Assembly (NCBI GenBank): GCA_016278265.1
Contig: JADQCE010000002.1
Span: 558,001 to 622,000 of the forward strand
DNA: 64,000 nucleotides
Source of the DNA: Halothiobacillus sp.
Lineage (GTDB): Bacteria; Pseudomonadota; Gammaproteobacteria; Halothiobacillales; Halothiobacillaceae
Reading direction: 5' to 3'
The notes under the pieces are model-generated. The model searched no databases, was not told where the DNA came from, and saw only the letters and a list, made by a program, of their open reading frames with translations. Shown here one piece after another: positions 38,287-49,628 of the stretch (position 1 is the stretch's first letter; the number at the start of each line of letters is the position of its first letter). Both the position numbers and the translations under genes were made by a program.

Positions 38287-39450
38287 ATGAGCAGGCGAAT
38301 GACCATGGAGGTGGAGCCGGCCGAAGACCACGCGGTGGCGACGGATTCCCGGTTTGCTCAATTGTTGGCGCGGGCCGACATCCGTATCGACGGCGACCGT
38401 CCCTGGGACATTCGCATCCGCGATCCACGGGCGACCGATCGCATCCTTGGCTGGGGCAACCTCGGCCTAGGCGAGGCGTTCATGGCCGGCTGGGTGGAGA
38501 TCGAGCGGGTCGACGAGTTCGTCGATCGCGTATTGCGAGCCGAACTGACCCGCGAGGTCGGCCGATCCCCGCGCCTGTGGTTGCCTGCACTCAAGGCGCG
38601 CCTGCTCAACTGCCAGACTCGGTCACGCTGCTGGGAAGTGGGCGAGCGTCACTACGATCTCGGCAATGAGTTCTACCGCGACATGCTCGACCCCCGCATG
38701 ACCTACACCTGCGGGTTCTGGGGCGATGGCGCCGAGACACTGGCCGAGGCCCAGGAGCACAAGCTCGATATCATCTGTCGCAAGCTCGACTTGAAGCCCG
38801 GCCAGCGGGTGCTCGACATCGGCTGTGGCTGGGGCAGTTTTATGATCTACGCCGCCGAGAAGTACGGCGCGGAATGCGTGGGCCTGACCATCTCGAAGGA
38901 ACAGGCCGCCTTTGGGCGGGATCTAGCGGGCGATCTGCCGGTGGAATTCCGGCTCATGGACTACCGGGACGTCGACGAGCCCTTCGACCATGTGGTCTCG
39001 GTGGGCATGTTCGAGCATGTCGGCCGTCACAACTACGATGAGTACATGCAAGTCGCCCGTCGCTGCCTCAAGCCCGACGGTTTTTTTTTGCTGCATACCA
39101 TCGGCACCAATCGCGAAGGCTCACCGCCGGACCCGTGGGTCGGCAAGTACATCTTCCCCAACGGCGAGTTGCCGGCAATGCAGCAGGTCATCGACGCCTG
39201 TGAGGGGCGCTTTGTGGTCGAGGACATGCACAACTTCGGCGCCGATTACGATCACACCCTGATGGCCTGGTACGAGAACTTCGAGCGGGCGTGGCCAAAG
39301 TGGCGCGAGGAGTATGGCGAGACGTTCGGCCGGATGTGGAAATACTACCTGCAGGCCTGCGCCGGCGGGTTTCGTGCCCGTCAGATTCAGCTGTGGCAAT
39401 TCGTCCTGTCACCGACCGGGGCGCGCGGCGGCTATCGCCGCCCGGTGTGA
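38287..39450 (+). CDS. cfa: Cyclopropane-fatty-acyl-phospholipid synthase
   Basis: 387 residues from ATG 38287, preceded by GGAGG; an upstream in-frame ATG reads through non-conserved sequence. Uses SAM to cyclopropanate unsaturated phospholipid acyl chains. SAM-binding motif VLDIGCGWGSFMIYAAEKYG, bicarbonate/active-site region CGFWGDG and VSVGMFEHVGRHNYDEY, C-terminal FVLSPTG. A run of nine T bases (39081-39089) encodes GFFL in the middle of the SAM domain. Confidence 0.93.
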   Translation: MSRRMTMEVEPAEDHAVATDSRFAQLLARADIRIDGDRPWDIRIRDPRATDRILGWGNLGLGEAFMAGWVEIERVDEFVDRVLRAELTREVGRSPRLWLPALKARLLNCQTRSRCWEVGERHYDLGNEFYRDMLDPRMTYTCGFWGDGAETLAEAQEHKLDIICRKLDLKPGQRVLDIGCGWGSFMIYAAEKYGAECVGLTISKEQAAFGRDLAGDLPVEFRLMDYRDVDEPFDHVVSVGMFEHVGRHNYDEYMQVARRCLKPDGFFLLHTIGTNREGSPPDPWVGKYIFPNGELPAMQQVIDACEGRFVVEDMHNFGADYDHTLMAWYENFERAWPKWREEYGETFGRMWKYYLQACAGGFRARQIQLWQFVLSPTGARGGYRRPV

Positions 39451-39469
39451 ATCCCCCGCGCCACGAGTA

Positions 39470-39718
39470 TCAACCATTTCGTGCGCCGATTACGACCATG
39501 GCGACCAGCAGCGCCAACACCAGGCCGATGATGACCGCCAGGTCGCGCCAGTAACGCCAGTCCTCGCGTGGGTGGCGGGAAAACGACCAGCCTTGCCGGC
39601 GTGGCGGTAGCGTCGCGGGCCGAGGTGGCGCCCGGCGCTTGTCAGGCCGCTTGCGCCGACGACGCAGCGCGAGCAGGAGCATGGCGACAGCCACCAGAAC
39701 GATTAGCAACAGGTCCAT
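39470..39718 (-). CDS. Small membrane protein, unknown
   Basis: 82 residues, two hydrophobic segments (MDLLLIVLVAVAMLLLALRR and the C-terminal DLAVIIGLVLALLVAMVVIG) separated by a very basic loop (RRRRKRPDKRRAPPRPATLPPRRQG). It starts 9 bases after the PilB/GspE-like gene on the same strand. Family not recognised. Confidence 0.55.
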   Translation of the reverse strand: MDLLLIVLVAVAMLLLALRRRRKRPDKRRAPPRPATLPPRRQGWSFSRHPREDWRYWRDLAVIIGLVLALLVAMVVIGARNG

Positions 39719-39727
39719 GGTGCCCCT

Positions 39728-41521
39728 CTAGTGGTCGTTGCCGTTCTCGGGGCCACCGAGGTCCTCGAGGCGCACACGGTAGGCTTCTTCCAGTGAGGTA
39801 ATCCCCGCACGCGCCATTTCCAGGCCGTGGCGCGTCAGTGTGCGCATGCCCTTGTCCACGGCCAGCTGGCGCAGTTCCTCGGTGGTGATGCCATGGGCGA
39901 TATGGTTGGCCATGTCCCGGTCGACCACGATCAGCTCGTAGGCCATGGTGCGACCGACATAGCCGGTCTGATCGCAATGATCGCATCCGCTCGAGTGCCA
40001 GAACGTCTCGTTTTCGTCCACGCCCATGGTCTCGCGTACCAGCGGTTCGGGATGGTGCTTTTTCTTGCAGTGCGAGCAGAGGATGCGCACCAGACGCTGG
40101 GCCAGCACGCCCATGACCGTCGAGCTGACCAGATAGGGGGCGACGCCCATGTCCACCAGGCGGGTGACCGCGCTGGGTGCATCGTTGGTGTGCAGGGTGG
40201 AGAAGACCAAGTGACCGGTGAGGGCGGCCTTGACCCCGCTCTCGGCGGTTTCTAGGTCGCGTATCTCGCCAATCATGATCACGTCCGGATCGTGGCGCAG
40301 GATGTTGCGCAGCGCCCGGCCGAAGGTATAGCCGATCCCGCCATGCACCTGGACCTGGTCGATGCCGTCCATGTCGTACTCGACCGGGTCCTCGACCGTG
40401 ATGATATGCGGGTCGCCGGCCTTCACCTCCTGGAGCAGCGAGTACAGCGTCGTGGTCTTGCCCGAGCCGGTCGGCCCGGTCACCAGGATCATGCCCTGGG
40501 GCCGGGCGATCAGGTTGCGGATGATGCGCTCGTCGCTCTTGGAAAAGCCCAGCGCGTCCAGCGGCTTCAAGCCCATGTTCTTGTTCAGGATGCGGATGAC
40601 CACGCTCTCGCCGTTGAACGTGGGCATGACCGAGATACGCAGGTCCACTTCCTGCTTGCCCATGTGCACCCGGGCGTGGCCATCCTGCGGCAGGCGGTGC
40701 TCCGCGATGTTCATGCGGCCCAGGATCTTGATGCGCGCTACCACGGCCAACAATTGGGCCTTCTCGATCGAGCGGACCGTCTGCAGGGCCCCGTCGAGAC
40801 GAAAGCGCACCAGCACGTTGTCGCGGCGCGGCAGGAAATGGATGTCCGAGGCACCGCGGCTGATCGCCTGCATCAACAGCGTGTTGACCATCTTGACCAC
40901 GGGGGGACTGCTCGCCTGGTTCTCGATTTCCGGCTCGGGATTCGGCGTCGATCCCGCCTTCTCCTCGTCGTGGCGAAGGAACGCCTCGTGATCGGCGCCG
41001 ACCGATTCCACGCGGTAGGCACGGTTGATCGCACTGGCGATCTGGTGGGCCGAGGCCAGCACCGGCTCGATGCCCAGCCCGGTGTAGAAACGCAGGATCG
41101 ACAGCAGCTCCTGGTCGGTCGGTCGGGCCGAGGCCACGACCAGCACGGAATTCCGGCGGGCCAGCGGCAGCACATTGAGACGCAATGCCATCTCGTAGGG
41201 AATCTGCGCGGCGACTTCCGGTGGCGGCACGAACGCGCCGAGGTTCACCTGCGGAATGCCCAGTTGCGAACAGAGCGCCTGCTCGAGCTGTTCGGGCGAG
41301 ATGATCTTGCGCTCTACCAACCAATCACCCAGGTGGGTTGCCGGGTGATGGCGCAACGATTCCAGTGCACTCTCCAGCGCCTCGCGACTCAATGCGCCGC
41401 GCTGCACCAGTACCTCGCCCAGGCGCTGGACCCGCGCATTGCGCGCCGAATGCAGTGCTTCGTTGATGTCCGTCTCGCTGCCGATGCGCATTACCGGCAT
41501 GGCCTGGGCCGTTTCCGTCAT
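39728..41521 (-). CDS. GspE/PilB-family secretion or pilus ATPase
   Basis: 597 residues. N-terminal MshEN-type domains (residues about 30-190: LGEVLVQRGALSREALESALE; LGDWLVERKIISPEQLEQAL). ATPase core with Walker A GPTGSGKTTTLYSLL (near 350), Asp box, Walker B DPDVIMIGEIRD and a tetracysteine zinc site (CSHCKKKHH and CDHC). Powers type IV pilus extension or type II secretion. No pilin, inner-membrane platform or secretin gene is nearby, so the system it drives is unknown. The double N-terminal domain suggests cyclic-di-GMP control, as known for MshE. Confidence 0.85.
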   Translation of the reverse strand: MTETAQAMPVMRIGSETDINEALHSARNARVQRLGEVLVQRGALSREALESALESLRHHPATHLGDWLVERKIISPEQLEQALCSQLGIPQVNLGAFVPPPEVAAQIPYEMALRLNVLPLARRNSVLVVASARPTDQELLSILRFYTGLGIEPVLASAHQIASAINRAYRVESVGADHEAFLRHDEEKAGSTPNPEPEIENQASSPPVVKMVNTLLMQAISRGASDIHFLPRRDNVLVRFRLDGALQTVRSIEKAQLLAVVARIKILGRMNIAEHRLPQDGHARVHMGKQEVDLRISVMPTFNGESVVIRILNKNMGLKPLDALGFSKSDERIIRNLIARPQGMILVTGPTGSGKTTTLYSLLQEVKAGDPHIITVEDPVEYDMDGIDQVQVHGGIGYTFGRALRNILRHDPDVIMIGEIRDLETAESGVKAALTGHLVFSTLHTNDAPSAVTRLVDMGVAPYLVSSTVMGVLAQRLVRILCSHCKKKHHPEPLVRETMGVDENETFWHSSGCDHCDQTGYVGRTMAYELIVVDRDMANHIAHGITTEELRQLAVDKGMRTLTRHGLEMARAGITSLEEAYRVRLEDLGGPENGNDH

Positions 41522-41642
41522 CGTTGGTCCTCGTTACGTGATGGTCGAATCATCGCATACCGCCCGCCATATCCGCAGGCCCCGATTCCCAGCGTGGTAG
41601 GCTGCGGTCCCCTTTGTCTATTCGTACAAACCCGGTCCGTCC

Positions 41643-42104
41643 ATGAGCGAAAACCAGCCATTCTGGCGCCACAAGCGTCTCACCGAGATGACCCCGACCG
41701 AATGGGAATCGCTTTGCGATGGTTGTGCCAAGTGCTGTCTGGAGAAGGTGGAGGACGAGGGCGGCGATGTCTACTACACGGATGTCGCCTGTCATCTGCT
41801 GGACGCCGGCACCTGCCAGTGCAGCGACTACCTCAATCGCCAGACCCGTGTGCCCGGCTGCGTCTGGTTGCGTCCCGAGGACGTCGAGGAATTCGACTGG
41901 CTCCCCGCCACCTGTGCCTACCGGCGCATTGCCGAGGGGCGGGATCTGCCGCCATGGCACCCGCTGCTCACTGGTGACCCCGGCAGTACGATGAACAGTG
42001 GCTACTCGGTCGCCGGACGGGCCGTGATCGCCGAGAGCCCCGACCGCGAATCGATCGACTGGGAGGCCCACGTGGTCGACTGGCCGCTCGAGGAAAGCGA
42101 CTAA
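41643..42104 (+). CDS. YcgN-family cysteine cluster protein
   Basis: 153 residues. Conserved cysteines in CDGCAKCCLEKVED, DVACHLLDAGTCQCSDY, CVWLRPEDV and TCAYRRIAEGRDLPPWHPLLTG. This pattern defines UPF0260/YcgN, a probable metal- or FeS-binding family of unknown role. Ends seven bases before the converging P-ATPase gene. Confidence 0.85.
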   Translation: MSENQPFWRHKRLTEMTPTEWESLCDGCAKCCLEKVEDEGGDVYYTDVACHLLDAGTCQCSDYLNRQTRVPGCVWLRPEDVEEFDWLPATCAYRRIAEGRDLPPWHPLLTGDPGSTMNSGYSVAGRAVIAESPDRESIDWEAHVVDWPLEESD

Positions 42105-42111
42105 GGGACAT

Positions 42112-44436
<2,325 letters not shown>

Positions 44437-44536
44437 TGGGTCGGACCTCGAACGGGGTGGAGACAGATGTCTCGTTGGAGCCTAGACCTCAATCGGAGTG
44501 GGCGACTAACTGGTTGGTCGAGCGGTGAGGTGAGAC

Positions 44537-44968
44537 TCAGCGCTTGAGCTTGTCCTTGAGGCACTCCATGAGCAGGGTCTCGTCCGGCGGGCCACCATTC
44601 TGCTGGGCCTGCCAGAGGGCCTCGCCGAGGCAGTCGATCATCTCGTGTTCGGCCTCGAGCGGGTCGGCCTTCTTCAGGGACAGTTCCGAATGCACCGAGC
44701 GGATGCCGGCGGGCCGGTCGGTCTGCACCATCTCGCGCAGGGACAGGTGCATGCTCATGTGCAGGAAGGGGTTGGTCACGCCCATCTCCGGCGGCCAGTC
44801 GGCCTCCAGGGCGAACTCGGGCTGATCGAGCAGCGAGTGGTATTCGGGATGATCGCGGATCACGTCGAAGAGCATCTGCTCAATCGGCGCCAGCGGCTTT
44901 TTCTGTTTGCCCTTGGTCCAGGCATCGATGAAGGGCTGGCGCATCTTGCGACGGTCGCTGGAGTACAT
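44537..44968 (-). CDS. DUF1841 family protein
   Basis: 143 residues from the ATG at 44968 (MYSSDRRKMRQPFI). Matches the DUF1841 family: FIDAWTKGKQKKPLAPIEQMLFDVIRDHPEYH, NPFLHMSMHLSLREMVQTDRP, then EAEHEMIDCLGEALWQAQ and YLECLK-type tail LMECLKDKLKR. Function unknown. Begins seven bases after the nth stop, as in related genomes. Confidence 0.85.
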   Translation of the reverse strand: MYSSDRRKMRQPFIDAWTKGKQKKPLAPIEQMLFDVIRDHPEYHSLLDQPEFALEADWPPEMGVTNPFLHMSMHLSLREMVQTDRPAGIRSVHSELSLKKADPLEAEHEMIDCLGEALWQAQQNGGPPDETLLMECLKDKLKR

Positions 44969-44975
44969 GGACGGC

Positions 44976-45659
44976 TCAACTGTCGGTGGGTTCGGTGGCG
45001 TAGCGGGCGATGAGCTCGGGGCTGCATGCCTCGGTCTTGTCGCGATAATCGCACAGGTCGCAGACGATGCAGGCGCCGCAATCGGGTTTGCGCGCTTTAC
45101 AGACGTAGCGGCCATGCAGGATCAGCCAGTGATGGGCATCGAGCTGGTATTCCTTCGGGATGACCTTGAGCAGCTTGTCTTCGACGGCGCGCACCGTCTT
45201 GCCCTTGGCCAGCCCCGTGCGGTTGGCGACGCGAAAGATGTGCGTGTCGACCGCCATGGTCGGCTGGCGGAAGACGGTGTTCAAGACCACGTTGGCGGTC
45301 TTTCGGCCGACCCCGGGCAACGCCTCGAGGGCATCGCGATTGGCGGGCACCTCGCCGTCGTGGTTGTCGATCAGCTGTTGGCAAAGGGCGTAGACGTTCT
45401 TGGCCTTGGTCTTGTACAGGCCGATGGTGCGAATCGCATCGGTCAACTCGTCAAGACCCAGGTCGAGAATCGCCTGCGGCGTGTTGGCACGCTGGAATAG
45501 CGGGCGGGTCGCCTTGTTCACGCCGGCATCGGTCGCCTGGGCGGACAACACCACGGCGACCAGCAGTTCGAAGGGCGAGGTGTACTCGAGCTCGGTGGTC
45601 GGCTCGGGGCGTTGGCGCTGGAAACGGGCGAACATCTCGCGGCGGGTGCGGGGATTCAT
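44976..45659 (-). CDS. nth: Endonuclease III
   Basis: 227 residues. DNA glycosylase/AP lyase for oxidised pyrimidines. The HhH motif LPGVGRKTANVVLN carries the catalytic Lys, with the Asp in VDTHIFRVANR. The C-terminal 4Fe-4S cluster cysteines lie in CKARKPDCGACIVCDLC. Repeat copy B begins 55 bases upstream of its start. Confidence 0.95.
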   Translation of the reverse strand: MNPRTRREMFARFQRQRPEPTTELEYTSPFELLVAVVLSAQATDAGVNKATRPLFQRANTPQAILDLGLDELTDAIRTIGLYKTKAKNVYALCQQLIDNHDGEVPANRDALEALPGVGRKTANVVLNTVFRQPTMAVDTHIFRVANRTGLAKGKTVRAVEDKLLKVIPKEYQLDAHHWLILHGRYVCKARKPDCGACIVCDLCDYRDKTEACSPELIARYATEPTDS

Positions 45660-45714
45660 GCGGTCCGGTCACTCGGGAATCGGGTGGTGGGCTGCATGAT
45701 AAACTCCGCGCCTA

Positions 45715-45981
45715 GGGAAACTCTACACGATTCGATGGCATCTCTGTCTCGCGGGTTTGCCCGCAATCAAGGCGCCGGACCGAAGACGGGCTCATTGCCC
45801 GTCAAGGGAGGGCAACGCCGAGTGCGGGCAAACCCGCGAGACCCTCCGGGCGGGCCTCCACGGGCCCATCTGCGGCGTTTCAGTCCTTGTAAAGGGCGAC
45901 GGCCCTTCACAGCGGACTGCGCCTTGCATCTGGGCCCTTGGAGGTCCCGCAGAGACGTCATCGAATCGTGCAGAGTTTCCC
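45715..45981 (-). repeat. Large nested-hairpin inverted-repeat element, copy B (267 bp)
   Basis: Same family as copies A and C, reverse of A. Ends: GGGAAACTCTACACGATT from 45715 and, reading back from 45981, GGGAAACTCTGCACGATT. Arm 2 is a perfect 18-bp inverted repeat, CTCGCGGGTTTGCCCGCA (45748-45765) against 45823-45840, around hairpin GACGGGC/GCCCGTC. Arm 1 pairs 45850-45865 with 45934-45950. Sits between divergent nth and the membrane protein gene. Confidence 0.9.
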
Positions 45982-46026
45982 GATCAAAGAACCACCAGAC
46001 GGACTCGCGTCCGGGAGAATCGAAAC

Positions 46027-46578
46027 GTGGAGAAGTCATCGGGAGTCGGGCCATTGGGAACCGTCGGGGCCGTGTGGGGCGTGCTGGGCCTGTGCGCGCT
46101 GCTGCTCTGGGCGATCTACCGCCTGTCCTTCTACGCCATGGAGGCCTGGACCGGATCCTGGGCCTGGTGGCACTGGGTGTTCTTTGCCGGCTGGATGGTG
46201 TTCATGCTCTACAGCGAGGGTTACAAGGGCTTTCAGAAAGGGTTCTCGCCGCGGGTGGTCGCCCGGGCGGTCTACCTGTCTCGCCACCCGGTTGGCTGGC
46301 ATGTGCTGCTCGCGCCCCTGTACTGCATGGGCTACATCCATGCGACCAAGAAGCGCCGCATCGTTGCCCTGTCGGTGACTGCCGGCGTGGTCATGCTGGT
46401 GCTGCTGGTCGGCCTGCTGCCGCAGCCGTGGCACGGGATCGTGGATATGGGCGTCGTCGCCGGGCTTGGCTATGGGCTGATCGCGATTCTGGCCTTTACC
46501 TTGAAGGCGCTGTTGGGGCGACCGCTCGACTGGCCCACGGACGTCCCTGAAAGCGAGTCCCCTGTGGGGCAGGGCTGA
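46027..46578 (+). CDS. Four-helix membrane protein, unknown
   Basis: 183 residues starting GTG 46027, nine bases after GGGAG; a longer reading extends into repeat copy B and is rejected. Hydrophobic segments at about 10-32, 45-62, 112-130 and 140-160. Conserved-looking cytosolic loop SEGYKGFQKGFSPRVVARAV and HATKKRR. Followed after five bases by the adenosyltransferase gene. Family not recognised. Confidence 0.6.
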   Translation: MEKSSGVGPLGTVGAVWGVLGLCALLLWAIYRLSFYAMEAWTGSWAWWHWVFFAGWMVFMLYSEGYKGFQKGFSPRVVARAVYLSRHPVGWHVLLAPLYCMGYIHATKKRRIVALSVTAGVVMLVLLVGLLPQPWHGIVDMGVVAGLGYGLIAILAFTLKALLGRPLDWPTDVPESESPVGQG

Positions 46579-46583
46579 CCCAG

Positions 46584-47168
46584 ATGACGGGATCGAACCA
46601 CGAGCGCAATCGACTCTCGCGGGTGGTCACCCGCAGTGGAGACCATGGCGAGACCGGGCTGGCCGATGGCCGGCGTCTGGCCAAGGACACCGCCACCATC
46701 GAGCTGCTGGGTGAGCTCGACGAGCTCAATGCCCGCCTGGGAAGCCTGAGCGTTTCGCTGACGGGCGAGCCGGACAAGCTGGCGTTCGTCCGCGAGCAGC
46801 AGCAGGCCGTCTTTGATCTGGGTGGGTTTGTGGCGATGGGGGCGATGGCCGTGGCGAGCCAGTTGCCTTCGCTCGAGCGTCTGGATGACTGGATCAAGGC
46901 CGGCAATCGCGACCTGCCGGCGCTCAAGGAATTCATCCTGCCGGGCGGTACCGAGGCGATGGCGCGCGCGCACCTGGTGCGCACGGCAACTCGTCGTGCC
47001 GAACGCCTGGCCTGGTCCTGGTGCCAGGAAGGGGGCGATGCTCGCGAGCGTGCCCCGTTGGCTACCTACCTGAACCGGCTTTCGGATGCGTGGTTCGTGT
47101 TCGCTCGCCTACTCGATCGCGACGGCCAGCACACGGCCTACTGGCGCGGCTCAGCCGCCTCGGACTGA
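46584..47168 (+). CDS. Cob(I)yrinic acid a,c-diamide adenosyltransferase, PduO type
   Basis: 194 residues. Makes adenosylcobalamin from cob(I)alamin and ATP. PduO-type ATP site VTRSGDHGETGLADGRRLAKD at the N-terminus (residues 14 onward), then FILPGGTEAMARAHLVRTATRRAER and LNRLSDAWFVFARL. No other cobalamin genes nearby. Its last 31 bases overlap the 3' end of yihY on the other strand. Confidence 0.9.
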   Translation: MTGSNHERNRLSRVVTRSGDHGETGLADGRRLAKDTATIELLGELDELNARLGSLSVSLTGEPDKLAFVREQQQAVFDLGGFVAMGAMAVASQLPSLERLDDWIKAGNRDLPALKEFILPGGTEAMARAHLVRTATRRAERLAWSWCQEGGDARERAPLATYLNRLSDAWFVFARLLDRDGQHTAYWRGSAASD

Positions 47169-48517
47169 GTCGCGTCGCCCGGCCGCTCTGATGCCGGGTG
47201 GGTGGCTGCCAGCGTCGCCTCGCCCATGTCTTCCTCCCATTGCCGGCGGTGCTCGGCAAACCGCTGCAGTGCTGGGATGGCCTTCAGCAGTTGCGCGGGG
47301 AAGTGGGGTGAGCTGCCTTCGATTGCTTGTTCCACCGCCGCCAGGGTGATGCGCTCGCCGGGCCGTGCCGGCAGGAAGCAGGTGGTGTCGCTCGGCTCGC
47401 TGATGCGCAACAGGTTGGCCTCCACCAGCTTTTCCAGCAATGGGTCGATCCAAACGGGTGCCAGTTCCCGATAGTGTTCTACCCGCTCGGCCAGTTGATC
47501 GCGATCCGGCGGCAGTTTGCCGGCCTCGAAGCGGCGCTCGATCTCGTCTAGGAGCACGATGCCCGCCGCCAATCGCGTTCCCGGGTGAACCGGCTCGGGT
47601 TTCCCCAGTGTCAGTCGATCGCTGTGCTGCCACGCATAGCTGATGCCCGCGCCGATCAGCACGATCATCCAGGCAATTTGCAACCAGATCAGAAAGAGCA
47701 CCAGCGAGGCGAAGGCCGAATACACGGCGGTGTAAGCGGTCGATCCGGCAATCAGTCCGCCGAACACGAAGCCTAGTAGGCTCCACAGGACAGCGGCCAC
47801 CAGCCCGCCCACCAGCGCCGAGCTGGGGCGCACTCGCGTATTGGGGATGAACAGGTAAAGAAAGGCGAACGCCCCGGTCCAGATGGCCAGCGGAACGAGA
47901 TACCCGAGCCACTTGAGCAGGGTGGCCAGCACCGAGAGCTCGGCGAACTCGCGAACGCCAGGGGCGGCAAACAGGGTGGCCGTCAGGCTGCTGGCGGCGA
48001 TTACCAGCACCGGGCCGACCATGAGGACCGAGAGATAGTTGGCGAAACGGGCCGACATCGATCGCAGCTGGTGCACGTTCCAGATGCGGTTGAAGACCCG
48101 TTCGATCTTCTGCATCAGGGCGATGACCGTGAAGAAGAGCAGGGCGATGCCGACGGCACCGAGGATACCGACCCGGATATTCTCCACGAAATCGAGCAGG
48201 CGCAGCGTCAGTTCGTCCGCGGCCTCGCCCAGCGGCGCCATCAGCGAAAGCAGGAACGGCTCGATCACCGAGGCCGAGCCGAAGGCCTTGAGCACCGAGA
48301 ACGCCACCGCCAACAGCGGCACCATCGATAGCAGCGTGGTGTAGGACAGGCTCATCGCGTTGAGCTGCAGATCCCCGCGCGAGGCCGAGAACAACACACT
48401 CAAAATGGCGCGGGTCAGGCGCTGGGCGCTTCGGCCGAAATGACTGGTCGGGCGCTCATGCCATATCCAGCGTTTGGCCGATTGAAACCATTGGCGGGGC
48501 GTGAAGGGGATCATCAA
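47138..48517 (-). CDS. YihY/BrkB-family inner-membrane protein
   Basis: 459 residues. An N-terminal domain with about six transmembrane helices (LSYTTLLSMVPLLAVAFSVLKAFG, IWNVHQLRSMSARFANYLSVL, WTGAFAFLYLFIPNTRV, LFLIWLQIAWMIVLIGAGISYAWQ) is typical of YihY/UPF0761. The soluble C-terminal 180 residues with a winged-helix-like stretch are also usual. Once annotated as RNase BN, now not considered a nuclease. Convergent overlap with the adenosyltransferase. Confidence 0.88.
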   Translation of the reverse strand: MMIPFTPRQWFQSAKRWIWHERPTSHFGRSAQRLTRAILSVLFSASRGDLQLNAMSLSYTTLLSMVPLLAVAFSVLKAFGSASVIEPFLLSLMAPLGEAADELTLRLLDFVENIRVGILGAVGIALLFFTVIALMQKIERVFNRIWNVHQLRSMSARFANYLSVLMVGPVLVIAASSLTATLFAAPGVREFAELSVLATLLKWLGYLVPLAIWTGAFAFLYLFIPNTRVRPSSALVGGLVAAVLWSLLGFVFGGLIAGSTAYTAVYSAFASLVLFLIWLQIAWMIVLIGAGISYAWQHSDRLTLGKPEPVHPGTRLAAGIVLLDEIERRFEAGKLPPDRDQLAERVEHYRELAPVWIDPLLEKLVEANLLRISEPSDTTCFLPARPGERITLAAVEQAIEGSSPHFPAQLLKAIPALQRFAEHRRQWEEDMGEATLAATHPASERPGDATQSEAAEPRQ

Positions 48518-48747
48518 TCAGCCGAGTCCTTTTCGTGGCGCAGTGGGGCCGTTTGCGGTCGGGTGGGCATGGCGACAACAAGCACTGTGTCGTCGCAAGC
48601 ATACGTTGTCCCGTGAAGGCGCAGGGTCGTTCAGCATGGTGTGCCAGATCAATGCGTGTGGCACTGGCTGCGTTATCATGCTGGACCCGGCGCCATCGTG
48701 ACGCCGCTGCCGCCACGGCCTTATCGTTCGAGGGAGCTTAGCACCAG

Positions 48748-49608
48748 ATGCAAACCACACCGACGCTCACCGATGCCCCCGAGGTCCCGGTCGTCCTGGC
48801 CATTGCCGGACATGACCCCAGTGGTGGGGCCGGCATCCATGCCGACATCGAGGCAATCGTCAGTCAGGGCGTGCATCCGACCACGGTGATCACCGCGTTG
48901 ACCGTGCAGGACACGGTCAACGTGCACGGCTTCGTCCCCAGCGATCCGAAGCTCGTCATCGACCAGGCCCTGGCGGTGCTCAAGGACATGCCGGTCGGCG
49001 CGATCAAGATCGGCATGCTCGGCACCGTCGAACTGGTCGAGGCGGTCGCCTCGGTGTTGGCTCGCTACCCGGATATTCCGGTGGTGCTCGACCCGGTGCT
49101 GGTCGCCGGCGGGGGCGGTTCGCTGGCCGAGAATGCGGTCGCGGCGGCAATCGTCGAACACCTGTTCCCGCGGGCCACCATCGTCACGCCCAATGCCCAC
49201 GAGGCGCGGGTATTGGCGCCGAATGCGGCCAACCGTGATGAGCGCGGCCAGATGCTCTCGGCGCTCGGGGCGGAATACGTCCTGCTCAAGGGCGGCGACG
49301 AGCCGGGAGAGAAGGTGGAAAACTGGCTGTTTGGCGTCGAACCGCCACGGCGTTTCGTCTACGAGCGACTGGCTGGCCAGTTCCACGGCTCGGGCTGCAC
49401 CCTGTCCTCGGCCATCGCCGGGCTGATCGCCCAGGGCAGTGACCCGGTCAATGCCGTGCATGAAGGGCTCGAATACACCCACCAGACCCTGATGCACGCG
49501 GCGGCCATCGGCCGCGGCCAGCTGATACCCCACCGGCTATTCTGGGCCGACGATGAGGGTGGGACGGACATGAACGACGAACCGCCCGGCTCATCACGGG
49601 TGCACTGA
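48748..49608 (+). CDS. thiD: Hydroxymethylpyrimidine/phosphomethylpyrimidine kinase
   Basis: 286 residues. Phosphorylates HMP and HMP-P in thiamine synthesis. Ribokinase-like fold: AIAGHDPSGGAGIHADIEAI, AIKIGMLG, VVLDPVLVAGGGGSLAENA, TPNAHEARVLAP, then the anion hole GSGCTLSSAIAG. About 20 residues longer than usual at the acidic C-terminus. No TPP riboswitch hallmark found in the 230 bases upstream. Confidence 0.92.
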   Translation: MQTTPTLTDAPEVPVVLAIAGHDPSGGAGIHADIEAIVSQGVHPTTVITALTVQDTVNVHGFVPSDPKLVIDQALAVLKDMPVGAIKIGMLGTVELVEAVASVLARYPDIPVVLDPVLVAGGGGSLAENAVAAAIVEHLFPRATIVTPNAHEARVLAPNAANRDERGQMLSALGAEYVLLKGGDEPGEKVENWLFGVEPPRRFVYERLAGQFHGSGCTLSSAIAGLIAQGSDPVNAVHEGLEYTHQTLMHAAAIGRGQLIPHRLFWADDEGGTDMNDEPPGSSRVH

Positions 49609-49628
49609 ACGCCGACGAAGAGGGTTTA

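Noticed and set aside
45715-45981. Repeat copies as integron attC sites
   Set aside because: Two large arms plus long terminal repeats do not match the attC layout, and there is no integrase or cassette array.
45757-46026. N-terminal extension of the membrane protein at 46027 through repeat copy B
   Set aside because: Translated repeat again; GTG 46027 has a proper GGGAG site.
48518-48747. TPP riboswitch before thiD
   Set aside because: No CTGAGA-type core or matching helices found.
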